NCBI GenBank assembly: GCA_016870695.1
Contig: VGAV01000029.1
Location: 1-13,224, forward strand
DNA length: 13,224 nt
Reading direction: 5' to 3'
Origin: Actinomycetota bacterium
GTDB lineage: Bacteria > Actinomycetota > Actinomycetes > Actinomycetales > Microbacteriaceae
Shown: piece by piece, positions 1-5,915 of the stretch
Layout of the letters: each line of letters starts with the position of its first letter
How positions within the stretch are numbered: the stretch's first letter is position 1
The notes under the pieces: model-generated
Told to the model about the DNA's origin: nothing
Databases searched by the model: none
Seen by the model: only the letters and a program-made list of their open reading frames with translations
Program-made: the position numbers and the translations under genes

Positions 1-500
1 GGTCGATGAAGGGGTCGTTCTCCCCCTCGACGAACAGCTGCGGCGGCACGACGTCGGGCAGATGCTCCGTGCGCGGCTTCTCGGGCTTGCCGGGCGCGTG
101 GAGCGGGTAGCCGAGGTAGACCAGTCCCGCCGGCGACAGCACCCCCGCGGCCGCGGCCATCGACGCCATCCGTCCGCCGTACGACTTGCCCGCCGCGATG
201 AACGGGCCGGGCGCGGCGGAGAGCCAGGCCTGCACGCCCGCCCACGTCGCGACCGCGGGGGGCGACCGGACCGGGCATCCGGCGGCCGGCCTCGACGTAC
301 GGGAAGACGAAGCGCAGCACCGCGATCCCGTCCGCCGCGAGGGCGTCGGCGAGACCCTTGAGGAACGGGTGCGTCATCCCTGCGCCCGCTCCGTGCGCGA
401 GGGCGACGGTCGCGATCGCGTCGGCCGGCACGTCCCACAGTCCGGACACCTCGCCGGGGCCGGTCGCCAGGTCGACGGGGATGCGGACCTCGGCGGTCAC
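1..500 (-). pseudogene. Alpha/beta hydrolase (KANL3/Tex30-like), 5' part, apparent frameshift
   Basis: Probable small serine hydrolase of the KANL3/Tex30 (dienelactone-hydrolase-like) family; substrate unknown. Translation from the GTG at 500 gives an N-terminal strand, then the oxyanion-region motif AHGAGAGMTHPFLKGLADAL, then RFVFPYVEAGRRMPGP, where relatives usually have RFNFPY. Family similarity then continues in another frame from about position 260: ATWAGVQAWL, the nucleophile elbow GKSYGG (GxSxG), LVYLGYPLHAPGKPEKPRT, and VEGENDPF with the likely catalytic Asp. The frames are joined across a run of six G on the + strand (257-262); removing one base restores a single family-like protein. 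The catalytic His would lie beyond the window. The GTG start overlaps the stop of the upstream gene by 4 bp (GTGA), so the two are probably co-transcribed. It could be a true pseudogene or a homopolymer sequencing error; the clean similarity on both sides favours an error or a very recent mutation. Confidence 0.72.
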
Positions 501-1318
501 CGGGAGGCGCGGGGCTCGTCGTCCGGGTGGGACGGGGAGGGGGCGGCATCCGGGTGCGACGCGCCCGGACCCGGGTGCCGGTCGTGATCGTCGGCCGCGG
601 GGCCGGGGGTGGGCCCGACGATCCCGTCGTGGGGGTCGGACTGCTCGCCCTCCACCGGCGCGTCGGGCGTCGGCGGGACGATCCGCTCGCCGTACCGGGG
701 CGGCTCGTCGAGAGCGGGAGGAGCGGCGGGACCGGACGCCGGCGCTTCGGGGCGCGATGCCCCACCGGTGCCGGGGGCGACGCGCTCCCCGTAGCGCGGG
801 CGCTCGTCATCGGCGGGCACCGGAGGCCGGGCGACCACCGTGCGCGCGGCGCCGGTGCCCAGGACGCCGCGGGCCTTGGCGAGGTTCGCGGGCGACACGC
901 ACACGTCGTAGTGGTCCGCGGCGACCTGCATCACCGATGCGAAGTCCCGCCGACGTCGCACGATCGAGTACGTGCCGAGGCTCAGCAGCATGCCCAGGGC
1001 CATGCCGACCAGCAGGACGCCGACGAACGCGGAGATCTGCACCGTCGGCATCCCGAGCACGAAGATGAACGCGAAGAGGAGGCCGAGCATGAGGCCGTTC
1101 AGCGCACCCGAACGGGCGGCGCGCGCGTAGCCGAGACGGCCCGTGACCTTCTCGATCGAGCGCAGGCCCGAGCCGACGATCGAGATGTCCCGTGCAGGGA
1201 CCTCGCCGGCGATGAGCGACGAGACGGCCTTCTGCGCCGCCTCGTACGTGGGGAACGAGGCCACCTTCTCGCCGACCTCGTCGCGCCCGGTCGCGGGCGT
1301 TCCGCCGAACATGCTCAT
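497..1318 (-). CDS. YflT-like (general stress protein 17M) membrane protein with disordered tail
   Basis: Predicted 273-residue inner-membrane protein of unknown molecular role. Residues 15-65 (KVASFPTYEAAQKAVSSL, then DISIVGSGL) match the YflT/general-stress-protein-17M type domain of actinobacterial membrane proteins. Two hydrophobic helices follow at about 71-93 and 95-120, both Gly-rich, ending in the basic stop-transfer RRRR (121-124). The segment at 125-155 (FASVMQVAADHYDVCV) returns to a folded cytoplasmic domain. From about 160 to the end the chain is Pro/Ala/Asp/His rich and probably disordered, with PRYGER occurring twice (174-179 and 207-212). M1 lies only two bases after the G-rich stretch GGGG; M3 at 1312 has better spacing and may be the true start. 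The stop overlaps the hydrolase start. The family resemblance is clear, but the function is not known to me. Confidence 0.8.
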   Translation of the reverse strand: MSMFGGTPATGRDEVGEKVASFPTYEAAQKAVSSLIAGEVPARDISIVGSGLRSIEKVTGRLGYARAARSGALNGLMLGLLFAFIFVLGMPTVQISAFVGVLLVGMALGMLLSLGTYSIVRRRRDFASVMQVAADHYDVCVSPANLAKARGVLGTGAARTVVARPPVPADDERPRYGERVAPGTGGASRPEAPASGPAAPPALDEPPRYGERIVPPTPDAPVEGEQSDPHDGIVGPTPGPAADDHDRHPGPGASHPDAAPSPSHPDDEPRASR

Positions 1319-1377
1319 TTCCCCATGATGTCACGCGCCCCGCCGCGCCCGGCCGCGTCGCATCCAGGCGGGACGAC

Positions 1378-1389
1378 TACGCTGGACCG
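1378..1389 (+). promoter_or_regulatory. Leaderless-type promoter of the MgtE_N/CBS gene
   Basis: A -10 box TACGCT lies at 1378-1383, followed by six bases and the GTG start at 1390. A transcript starting about 7 nt after the -10 would begin at the start codon. There is no Shine-Dalgarno sequence in front of this GTG. This is inference from spacing, supported by the same arrangement at five other genes in the window. Confidence 0.55.
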
Positions 1390-2700
1390 GTGAGCACGCA
1401 AAGGGTTTTCGTCGCCCGCTTGGCGGGCTGTACCGTCTTCGATCCCGCCGGCGACCGCCTCGGCCGGGTCCGCGACGTCGTGGTCATCTACCGCTCCGCG
1501 GCGGCGCCGCGCGTGGTCGGCCTGGTTGTCGAGATCCCCGGCCGCCGACACGTGTTCGTCTCCATCGGGCGCGTCACCTCGATCCAGCCCGGCCAGGTCA
1601 TCACGACCGGCCTCATCAACGTGCGGCGGTTCCAGCAGCGCGGCGGCGAGGTGCGCGTCATGGCGGAGATGCTCGGCCGCCGGGTGCAGCTGGTCGACGG
1701 TTCCGGCTCCGCGGTCATCGAGGACGTGGCCATCGAGCGCAACCGGCTCGGCGAATGGGACGTGGGACAGCTGTTCCTGCGCCGACCCCGCACGAGCGCC
1801 TCCCCCTTCGCGAAGGGCGCCACGACGTTCGCGGCGTGGAAGGAGGTGCGCGAGCAGCAGGCCCCCGGAGAGGCGCAGTCCGCGGAGCAGCTCGTCGCCA
1901 CCTACTCCGAGCTCAAGCCCGCCGACCTCGCCAACACGCTGCTCGACCTGCCCGACGAGCGCCTCATCGAGGTCGCCGAGGAGCTCAGCGACGACCGTCT
2001 CGCCGACGCGCTCGAAGAGATGCCCGAGGACGAGCAGGTCCACATCCTCGAGCAGCTCACCGACGAGCGGGCGGCGGACATCCTGGATGCCATGGAGCCC
2101 GACGACGCGGCCGACCTCCTGGGCCAGCTGCCCGAGACGCGCCTCGAGCAGCTCCTGGAGCTGATGGAGCCGGAGGAGGCGGACGACGTCCGCGCCCTGC
2201 TGAAGTACGGCCCCGACACCGCCGGCGGACTCATGACGCCCGAGCCCATCGTGCTCTCGGCCGACGCCACCGTCGCGGAGGCCTTGGCCCTCATCCGCCG
2301 GCACGAGCTGCACCCGGCCCTCGCGGCATCCGTGTTCATCACCCTCCCGCCGTACGAGACGCCCACGGGGCGCCTGCTCGGGACGGTGCACTTCCAGCGC
2401 ATGCTGCGCTACCCGCCGCACGAGCGCCTCGGCGCGATCATCGACGACACGCTGGAGCCGGTGCCCGCCGACGCGACGGCCGCCGAGGTGGCGCGTCTGC
2501 TGGCCAGCTACAACCTCGTGTCGCTGCCGGTCATCGACCAGGCGCACCGCCTCGTCGGCTGCGTGAGCGTCGACGACGTGCTCGACTACCTGCTGCCCGA
2601 CGACTGGCGCACGCACGACAGCGACGATCCGAGACCCAAGACGTCGACCCGCGCCCTGCACACCGCGAGCATCCCGACCCAGACCCCGAGGAGGCGCTGA
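1390..2700 (+). CDS. PRC-barrel / MgtE_N / tandem CBS protein without transport domain
   Basis: A 436-residue, apparently soluble protein with the cytosolic half of a MgtE magnesium channel but no transmembrane domain. Residues 5-80 look like a PRC-barrel (FVARLAGCTVFDPAGDRLG, then VVGLVVEIPGRRHVFV). Residues about 165-275 are an acidic MgtE_N helical repeat domain built of D/E-rich units such as ADLLGQLPE. The signature YGPDTAGGLMTPEPI (273-287) opens a CBS pair at about 282-345 and 350-405, the second containing LVSLPVIDQ and LVGCVSVDDVLDYLLPDDW. In true MgtE these domains bind Mg2+ and gate the pore; here they could sense Mg2+ or a nucleotide and act on a partner. It is the first gene of an operon: its TGA shares one base with the ATG of the DUF1003 gene. 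M. tuberculosis Rv1232c is, from memory, a comparable protein. A regulatory role is inferred, not shown. Confidence 0.85.
   Translation: MSTQRVFVARLAGCTVFDPAGDRLGRVRDVVVIYRSAAAPRVVGLVVEIPGRRHVFVSIGRVTSIQPGQVITTGLINVRRFQQRGGEVRVMAEMLGRRVQLVDGSGSAVIEDVAIERNRLGEWDVGQLFLRRPRTSASPFAKGATTFAAWKEVREQQAPGEAQSAEQLVATYSELKPADLANTLLDLPDERLIEVAEELSDDRLADALEEMPEDEQVHILEQLTDERAADILDAMEPDDAADLLGQLPETRLEQLLELMEPEEADDVRALLKYGPDTAGGLMTPEPIVLSADATVAEALALIRRHELHPALAASVFITLPPYETPTGRLLGTVHFQRMLRYPPHERLGAIIDDTLEPVPADATAAEVARLLASYNLVSLPVIDQAHRLVGCVSVDDVLDYLLPDDWRTHDSDDPRPKTSTRALHTASIPTQTPRRR
2689..2694 (+). promoter_or_regulatory. Strong Shine-Dalgarno for the DUF1003 gene
   Basis: AGGAGG sits five bases before the ATG at 2700, inside the last codons of the upstream gene. 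It fixes the start and suggests efficient translation within the operon. Confidence 0.7.
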
Positions 2701-3233
2701 TGGCCCGAGCAAACCGCCGAACCGGACTCGACGCGCCCCGCGGTCGTACCGGCGTCCTCGCGCCGCGGCAGCCGCAGCCCTCGCGCGACCGCTTCGGGCG
2801 CTTCACGGAATGGGTCGCCCGCGCCATGGGGACCCCGCTGTTCCTGCTGATGCTGACGCTCTTCTGCGTGCTGTGGATGACGTGGAACTCGGTCATGCCC
2901 GAGGAGCTGCGCTTCGACTCCGCCGCGATCGGCTTCACGGCGCTGACGCTCGTGCTCTCCCTGCAGGCGTCCTACGCCGCCCCGCTCATCCTGCTCGCGC
3001 AGAACCGACAGGACGACCGCGACCGCGTGCAGATCGAGCAGGACCGTCAGCGCGCCGAGCGCAACCTCGCCGACACCGAGTACCTCGCCCGCGAGATCGT
3101 CGCGCTGCGCATGGCGATCCGGGACCTGACCGACGAGGTCATCACGAAGGACACGCTGCGCACCGAGCTGAAGGCGGCGCTGGAGCGGCTCGACGAGCAC
3201 GACGCCGTCCAGAACGGCGCGGCCACGCCGTGA
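2700..3233 (+). CDS. DUF1003 membrane protein
   Basis: A 177-residue integral membrane protein of the DUF1003 family; biochemical role unknown. After a basic, Pro-rich N-terminal tail (1-35) come two hydrophobic helices: about 45-66 (GTPLFLLMLTLFCVLWMTWN, with the family's Trp and Asn at its end) and about 75-100 (AIGFTALTLVLSLQASYAAPL). The motif LILLAQNRQDDRDR after the second helix is the DUF1003 hallmark, and leads into a charged coiled-coil (QIEQDRQRAERNLADTEYLA) and a second helix (LRTELKAALERLDEHD). Start: the ATG at 2700 overlaps the upstream TGA by one base and has a well-spaced AGGAGG. The downstream mrp start overlaps this stop by 4 bp. Such tight coupling suggests that the CBS protein and this membrane protein work together, for example in Mg2+-linked control at the membrane; this is inference. 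Confidence 0.85.
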   Translation: MARANRRTGLDAPRGRTGVLAPRQPQPSRDRFGRFTEWVARAMGTPLFLLMLTLFCVLWMTWNSVMPEELRFDSAAIGFTALTLVLSLQASYAAPLILLAQNRQDDRDRVQIEQDRQRAERNLADTEYLAREIVALRMAIRDLTDEVITKDTLRTELKAALERLDEHDAVQNGAATP

Positions 3234-4375
3234 CGACCGAGCTGACCGACCGCGTCCGCTCCGCCGTCGGGGCGGTCACCGATCCCGAGCTGCGGCGCCC
3301 GCTGAGCGAGCTCGACATGCTCCGCGAGATCACGGTGGACGCGGGCGTCGCCGACGTCGGCATCGCCCTGACGATCGTCGGCTGCCCCGCGGCCGACCGC
3401 ATCGAGAGGGAGGTCCGGGGTGCCGCGGCCGCGGTGCCCGGGATAGACACGGTGCAGGTGCGGGTCGGTGTCATGTCGCCGGACGAGCGACGCGCGCTGA
3501 CCGAGCGTCTGCGCGGCGGACGCGCCGCGCGGGAGATGCCCTTCGGCCCGGACTCGCTGACCCGCGTCATCGCGGTCACCAGCGGCAAGGGCGGCGTCGG
3601 CAAGTCGACGCTCACCGCGAACCTCGCCGTGGCGCTGGCGGCACGAGGCCTGCGCGTGGGGCTCGTCGACGCGGACGTGCACGGGTTCTCCATCCCCGGG
3701 CTCCTCGGCCTCGTGGACGCGGACGGGCTGCCGCCCGCCCCGACCCGGCTGGACGACCTCATCCTCCCGCCCGTCGCGTACGGCGTGAAGGTCATCTCGA
3801 TCGGAATGTTCCTCCGCCGTCCGGGCGAGGATGCCGCCGGCGCGGTCGCCTGGCGCGGCCCCATGCTGCATCGCACCGTGCAGCAGTTCCTCACCGACGT
3901 GCACTTCGGCGACCTCGACGTCCTGCTGCTCGACATGCCTCCGGGGACCGGCGACGTGGCGATCTCGGTCGGGCAGCTGCTCCCCCACGCCGACGTGCTC
4001 GTCGTCACGACCCCTCAGCCCGCCGCCGCCGACGTCGCCGTCCGGTCGGGACTGGTCGCACGTCAGACGGGTCAGCACCTCATCGGGGTCATCGAGAACA
4101 TGGCCGCGATGACGCTCCCCGACGGCACCAGCCTGGACCTCTTCGGCGCCGGCGGCGGCGCGGAGGTGGCCGCGGCGCTGTCGACGGACGCGGACGTGCC
4201 CCTGCTGGCATCCGTCCCCCTCAGCTCCGCCCTGCGGACCGGCGGCGACGACGGGCGCCCCGTAGTCGTGTCGCACCCGGACGATCCCGCCGCGCAGGCC
4301 ATCGACGCGGCCGCCGCCGCCCTCGCCGCACGCCCGCGCGGACTCGCCGGGCGCGCGCTGCGTCTCAGCGTCTGA
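3230..4375 (+). CDS. mrp: Mrp/ApbC-family P-loop ATPase, Fe-S cluster carrier
   Basis: A 381-residue cytosolic ATPase of the Mrp/NBP35/ApbC family, thought to carry or deliver iron-sulfur clusters to apo-proteins. N-terminal MIP18/DUF59 domain at about 1-95 (VTDPELRRPLSELDML; conserved Cys52 in VGCP). The MinD-like ATPase domain follows: deviant Walker A SGKGGVGKS (118-126) with the signature Lys, switch LVDADVHGFSIPGLLG, and Walker B LLLDMPPGTGD. The usual C-terminal CxxC cluster-binding motif after ENM is absent: the sequence reads ENMAAMTLPDGTSLDLFG, which as I recall is how actinobacterial members look. Start: a GTG whose bases overlap the DUF1003 stop (GTGA), giving a complete N-terminal domain; the longer ATG-started frame at 2810 runs over DUF1003 and is rejected. 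It is the last gene of the operon, followed by a hairpin before convergent tatB. Confidence 0.92.
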   Translation: MTTELTDRVRSAVGAVTDPELRRPLSELDMLREITVDAGVADVGIALTIVGCPAADRIEREVRGAAAAVPGIDTVQVRVGVMSPDERRALTERLRGGRAAREMPFGPDSLTRVIAVTSGKGGVGKSTLTANLAVALAARGLRVGLVDADVHGFSIPGLLGLVDADGLPPAPTRLDDLILPPVAYGVKVISIGMFLRRPGEDAAGAVAWRGPMLHRTVQQFLTDVHFGDLDVLLLDMPPGTGDVAISVGQLLPHADVLVVTTPQPAAADVAVRSGLVARQTGQHLIGVIENMAAMTLPDGTSLDLFGAGGGAEVAAALSTDADVPLLASVPLSSALRTGGDDGRPVVVSHPDDPAAQAIDAAAAALAARPRGLAGRALRLSV

Positions 4376-4383
4376 CGCGCCCC

Positions 4384-4406
4384 GCCGTACCGAGGACAGG
4401 TGCGGC
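4384..4406. terminator. Hairpin between convergent mrp and tatB
   Basis: Stem GCCGTACC (4384-4391) pairs with GGTGCGGC (4399-4406), eight pairs with one wobble, around a 7-nt loop. It lies in the 56-bp gap between the mrp and tatB stops. No T-tract is seen, as is common at high G+C. Confidence 0.45.
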
Positions 4407-4431
4407 GCCCGGCACAGAGGGATGCCGCGGG

Positions 4432-4803
4432 TCAGGTCGCTTCGTCGTCGAACGGCGGCGCTTCGCCGGGCGCGAAGGTCGGCTTCTCGGGGGTCGTCCG
4501 GGCCGCCAGGGCTGCGGCACCCGCGGCCCGCATGGTCGCCGTCGGCGTGTCGTCGAGCAGCGCCTCCCGGATGATGCGTCGCGGGTCGTACTGCCGCGGG
4601 TCGAGTTTGCGCCAGTCGACGTCGTCGAACTCCGGGCCCATCTCCTCGCGCACCCGCGATCGCGCACCCTGCAGCGTCTCCTTGGCCCGCTTGGTGAACT
4701 TGGCCAACGCCTCGGCGTACCGGGGCAGACGCTCGGGACCGATGAGGAGGGCAGCGATCACACCGATCAGCAGCAGCTTCTCGATGGTGATCCCGAAGAA
4801 CAT
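4432..4803 (-). CDS. tatB: Twin-arginine translocase subunit TatB
   Basis: A 123-residue Tat component that, with TatC, recognises folded proteins bearing twin-arginine signals at the inner membrane. One N-terminal transmembrane helix (about 4-21, ITIEKLLLIGVIAALLIGP) is followed directly by the TatA/B hinge GPERLPRYAEAL (21-32) and an amphipathic helix rich in Lys/Arg (35-55). The acidic patch EEMGPEFDDVDW and a Pro/Ala-rich tail are typical of TatB rather than TatA. In M. tuberculosis tatB follows sigE-rseA-htrA, with the O-methyltransferase gene on the other side of sigE; here the sigma-factor genes are missing and tatB faces the methyltransferase directly. The ATG at 4803 has no Shine-Dalgarno but lies 6 nt after a TAACCT -10 box, pointing to a leaderless mRNA. 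Confidence 0.88.
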   Translation of the reverse strand: MFFGITIEKLLLIGVIAALLIGPERLPRYAEALAKFTKRAKETLQGARSRVREEMGPEFDDVDWRKLDPRQYDPRRIIREALLDDTPTATMRAAGAAALAARTTPEKPTFAPGEAPPFDDEAT

Positions 4804-4815
4804 GTGTTCAGGTTA
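4804..4815 (-). promoter_or_regulatory. Leaderless-type promoter of tatB
   Basis: On the minus strand TAACCT (4815-4810) is followed by GAACAC and then the ATG. The -10-to-start distance of 6 nt places the transcript start at or next to the start codon. No Shine-Dalgarno is present. Confidence 0.55.
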
Positions 4816-4852
4816 CCCGTCGCGCCTCGGCGTCCGGCGTGCCCCGGCCGTT

Positions 4853-4864
4853 TAACCTGAGCGA
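4853..4864 (+). promoter_or_regulatory. Leaderless-type promoter of the O-methyltransferase gene
   Basis: TAACCT (4853-4858), the same hexamer as in the divergent tatB promoter, is followed by 6 nt and the GTG at 4865. With both -10 boxes in a 61-bp gap, the two -35 regions (about 4830-4840) must overlap. Confidence 0.55.
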
Positions 4865-5497
4865 GTGAGCGGTTACGAGGCGAACGAGCGGTTCGTGCAG
4901 GAGTCGACGGTCGAGCCGGAGCACATCGCCCGCGCGCGTGCGCACGCCCTCGAGCTGGGGGCGGCCCCCATCAGCCCGGCCATCGGTGCGCAGACCGCGG
5001 TGTTCGCGGCGGCCTCCCGCGCGCAGAACATCGTCGAGGTCGGCACGGGCGGCGGCGTCTCGGGCCTGTGGCTGCTGCACGGCGCCCCGCGGGCGACGCT
5101 CACCACGATCGACAGCGAGCCCGAGCACCTCGGTGCGGCACGTCAGGCGTTTGCCGACGCCCGCGTCCCCGCAGCCCGCGCCCGGTTCATCACCGGTCGG
5201 GCCGCCAACGTGCTCCCGCGCATGAACGAGGCCTCGTACGACATCGTCTTCATCGACGCGGACCCCGAGGGCGTGATCGAGTACGTCGAGCACGGCCTGC
5301 GCCTCGTGCGCGCCGGCGGCACGGTGCTGGTCCCCCGGGTGCTGGCCGGCGGGGCCGTCGCCGACCCGGTCCGTCGTGACGCCGTGACCACCGCGTACCG
5401 CTCGCTCATCCAGGAGGTCCAGGCCTCCCCCGCCGTCTTCGGCGCCCTCTCGATCAGCGGTGAGGGCCTCCTGCAGCTGACGACGGTCGCGGACTGA
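4865..5497 (+). CDS. SAM-dependent O-methyltransferase (class I, COMT-like)
   Basis: A 210-residue predicted cytosolic methyltransferase of the O-methyltransferase family 3 type; the physiological substrate is unknown. The SAM-binding motif I is NIVEVGTGGGVSGLWLL (about 55-71, acidic Glu58 and the Gly-rich loop 60-64). Motif II is TLTTIDSEPEH (78-88), the acidic residue contacting the ribose. The strand YDIVFIDADPE (125-135) carries Asp131, the position that binds metal in catechol-methyltransferase relatives. The late motif GGTVLVPRVL replaces the more usual metal-binding D-N pair, so metal dependence is uncertain. This is the family of M. tuberculosis Rv1220c, which sits beside sigE. Start: GTG at 4865, directly after the leaderless-type -10. 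The TGA stop lies at the start of a short tandem repeat. The gene appears to be a single transcription unit. Confidence 0.85.
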   Translation: MSGYEANERFVQESTVEPEHIARARAHALELGAAPISPAIGAQTAVFAAASRAQNIVEVGTGGGVSGLWLLHGAPRATLTTIDSEPEHLGAARQAFADARVPAARARFITGRAANVLPRMNEASYDIVFIDADPEGVIEYVEHGLRLVRAGGTVLVPRVLAGGAVADPVRRDAVTTAYRSLIQEVQASPAVFGALSISGEGLLQLTTVAD

Positions 5498-5590
5498 CGC
5501 CCGCGGCATCCCCCGCACACCGCCGGTCGGGCTGACGCCCGCGGCATCCCTTCCGCACGCCGCCGGTCGGGCTGACGCCCCCGGCATCTC
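5494..5590. repeat. Tandem repeat, about 2.5 copies of 38-40 bp, spanning the methyltransferase stop
   Basis: Copy 1 is 5494-5531 (38 bp), copy 2 is 5532-5571 (40 bp), and a partial copy 3 is 5572-5590. Each starts CTGACGCCC, continues with the GGCATC core, and full copies end CGCCGGTCGGG. The TGA of the methyltransferase is part of copy 1, so the repeat begins at the very end of the gene. It looks like local slippage or unequal duplication; no coding role is seen. Confidence 0.8.
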
Positions 5591-5601
5591 GTGGGCACGA
5601 A

Positions 5602-5631
5602 GAAGGCCGGCCCCCTCAGGAACCGGCCTTC
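5602..5631. terminator. Bidirectional terminator hairpin between methyltransferase and DUF3117 genes
   Basis: A perfect 9-bp stem, GAAGGCCGG (5602-5610) with CCGGCCTTC (5623-5631), encloses a 12-nt loop. On the minus strand it lies 16 bp after the DUF3117 stop and is followed by TTCG, a short pyrimidine-rich tail. It can serve both convergent genes. Confidence 0.75.
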
Positions 5632-5647
5632 CGCGTCATGCGGGATG

Positions 5648-5821
5648 TCAGGCTGCGCCGACGACACCACCGAGCACGTCGTAAAGCTCCTTGGCCTCGG
5701 CGTCGTTCACCGAGACGACGAGTCGCCCGCCGCCCTCGAGCGGTACACGCACGATGATCAGCCGGCCCTCCTTCACAGCCTCCATCGGCCCGTCTCCGGT
5801 TCTCGGCTTCATGGCTGCCAT
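5648..5821 (-). CDS. DUF3117 small conserved actinobacterial protein
   Basis: A 57-residue protein of the DUF3117 family, found across Actinobacteria; molecular role unknown. The sequence begins MAAMKPRTGDGPMEAVKEGR, continues LIIVRVPLEGGGRLVVSV and ends in a helix (NDAEAKELYDVLGGVVGAA), which is the full family length and shape: two beta segments around a Gly-rich turn, then one helix. M. tuberculosis Rv1211 is, from memory, the same family and has been called calmodulin-like. The ATG at 5821 has an AGGGGG Shine-Dalgarno about 6 nt upstream and a TAAACT -10 box about 33 nt upstream, so unlike several neighbours it has a conventional leader. A second in-frame ATG at codon 4 is possible. Terminators flank it on both sides, so it is probably monocistronic and well expressed. 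Confidence 0.9.
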   Translation of the reverse strand: MAAMKPRTGDGPMEAVKEGRLIIVRVPLEGGGRLVVSVNDAEAKELYDVLGGVVGAA

Positions 5822-5853
5822 CGCGGCCCCCTTTTCGTGATTGGTCTCCTAGG

Positions 5854-5859
5854 AGTTTA
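5854..5859 (-). promoter_or_regulatory. -10 box of the DUF3117 gene
   Basis: TAAACT on the minus strand, close to the actinobacterial -10 consensus TANNNT, gives a predicted 5' leader of about 25 nt containing AGGGGG. The palindrome CTCCTAGGAG (5847-5856) overlaps the -10 and transcript start and could be an operator. No clear -35 is seen; that position falls in the hairpin at 5874-5891. Confidence 0.5.
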
Positions 5860-5873
5860 CCGGTAGCGCGCGG

Positions 5874-5891
5874 GGCGCGTCGTGACGCGCC
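5874..5891. terminator. Hairpin after the dapE-glycosyltransferase operon
   Basis: A perfect 7-bp stem, GGCGCGT (5874-5880) with ACGCGCC (5885-5891), has a 4-nt loop and lies about 25 bp after the glycosyltransferase stop. There is no T-tract. It also overlaps the expected -35 of the DUF3117 promoter, so it may double as a protein-binding dyad. Confidence 0.45.
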
Positions 5892-5915
5892 ACGCACGGG
5901 GCGGGCGGCATCCGG

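Noticed and set aside
1315..2712. Long minus-strand frame of 465 codons opposite the MgtE_N/CBS gene
   Set aside because: It mirrors a clear family gene on the + strand. Its translation is rich in Arg, His and Gly with no domain resemblance, as expected from the antisense of G+C-rich codons.
3590..4375. Mrp as a degenerate protein because it lacks the C-terminal CxxC
   Set aside because: The P-loop, switch and Walker B motifs are intact, and to my knowledge actinobacterial Mrp proteins commonly lack the CxxC, so this is lineage character rather than decay.
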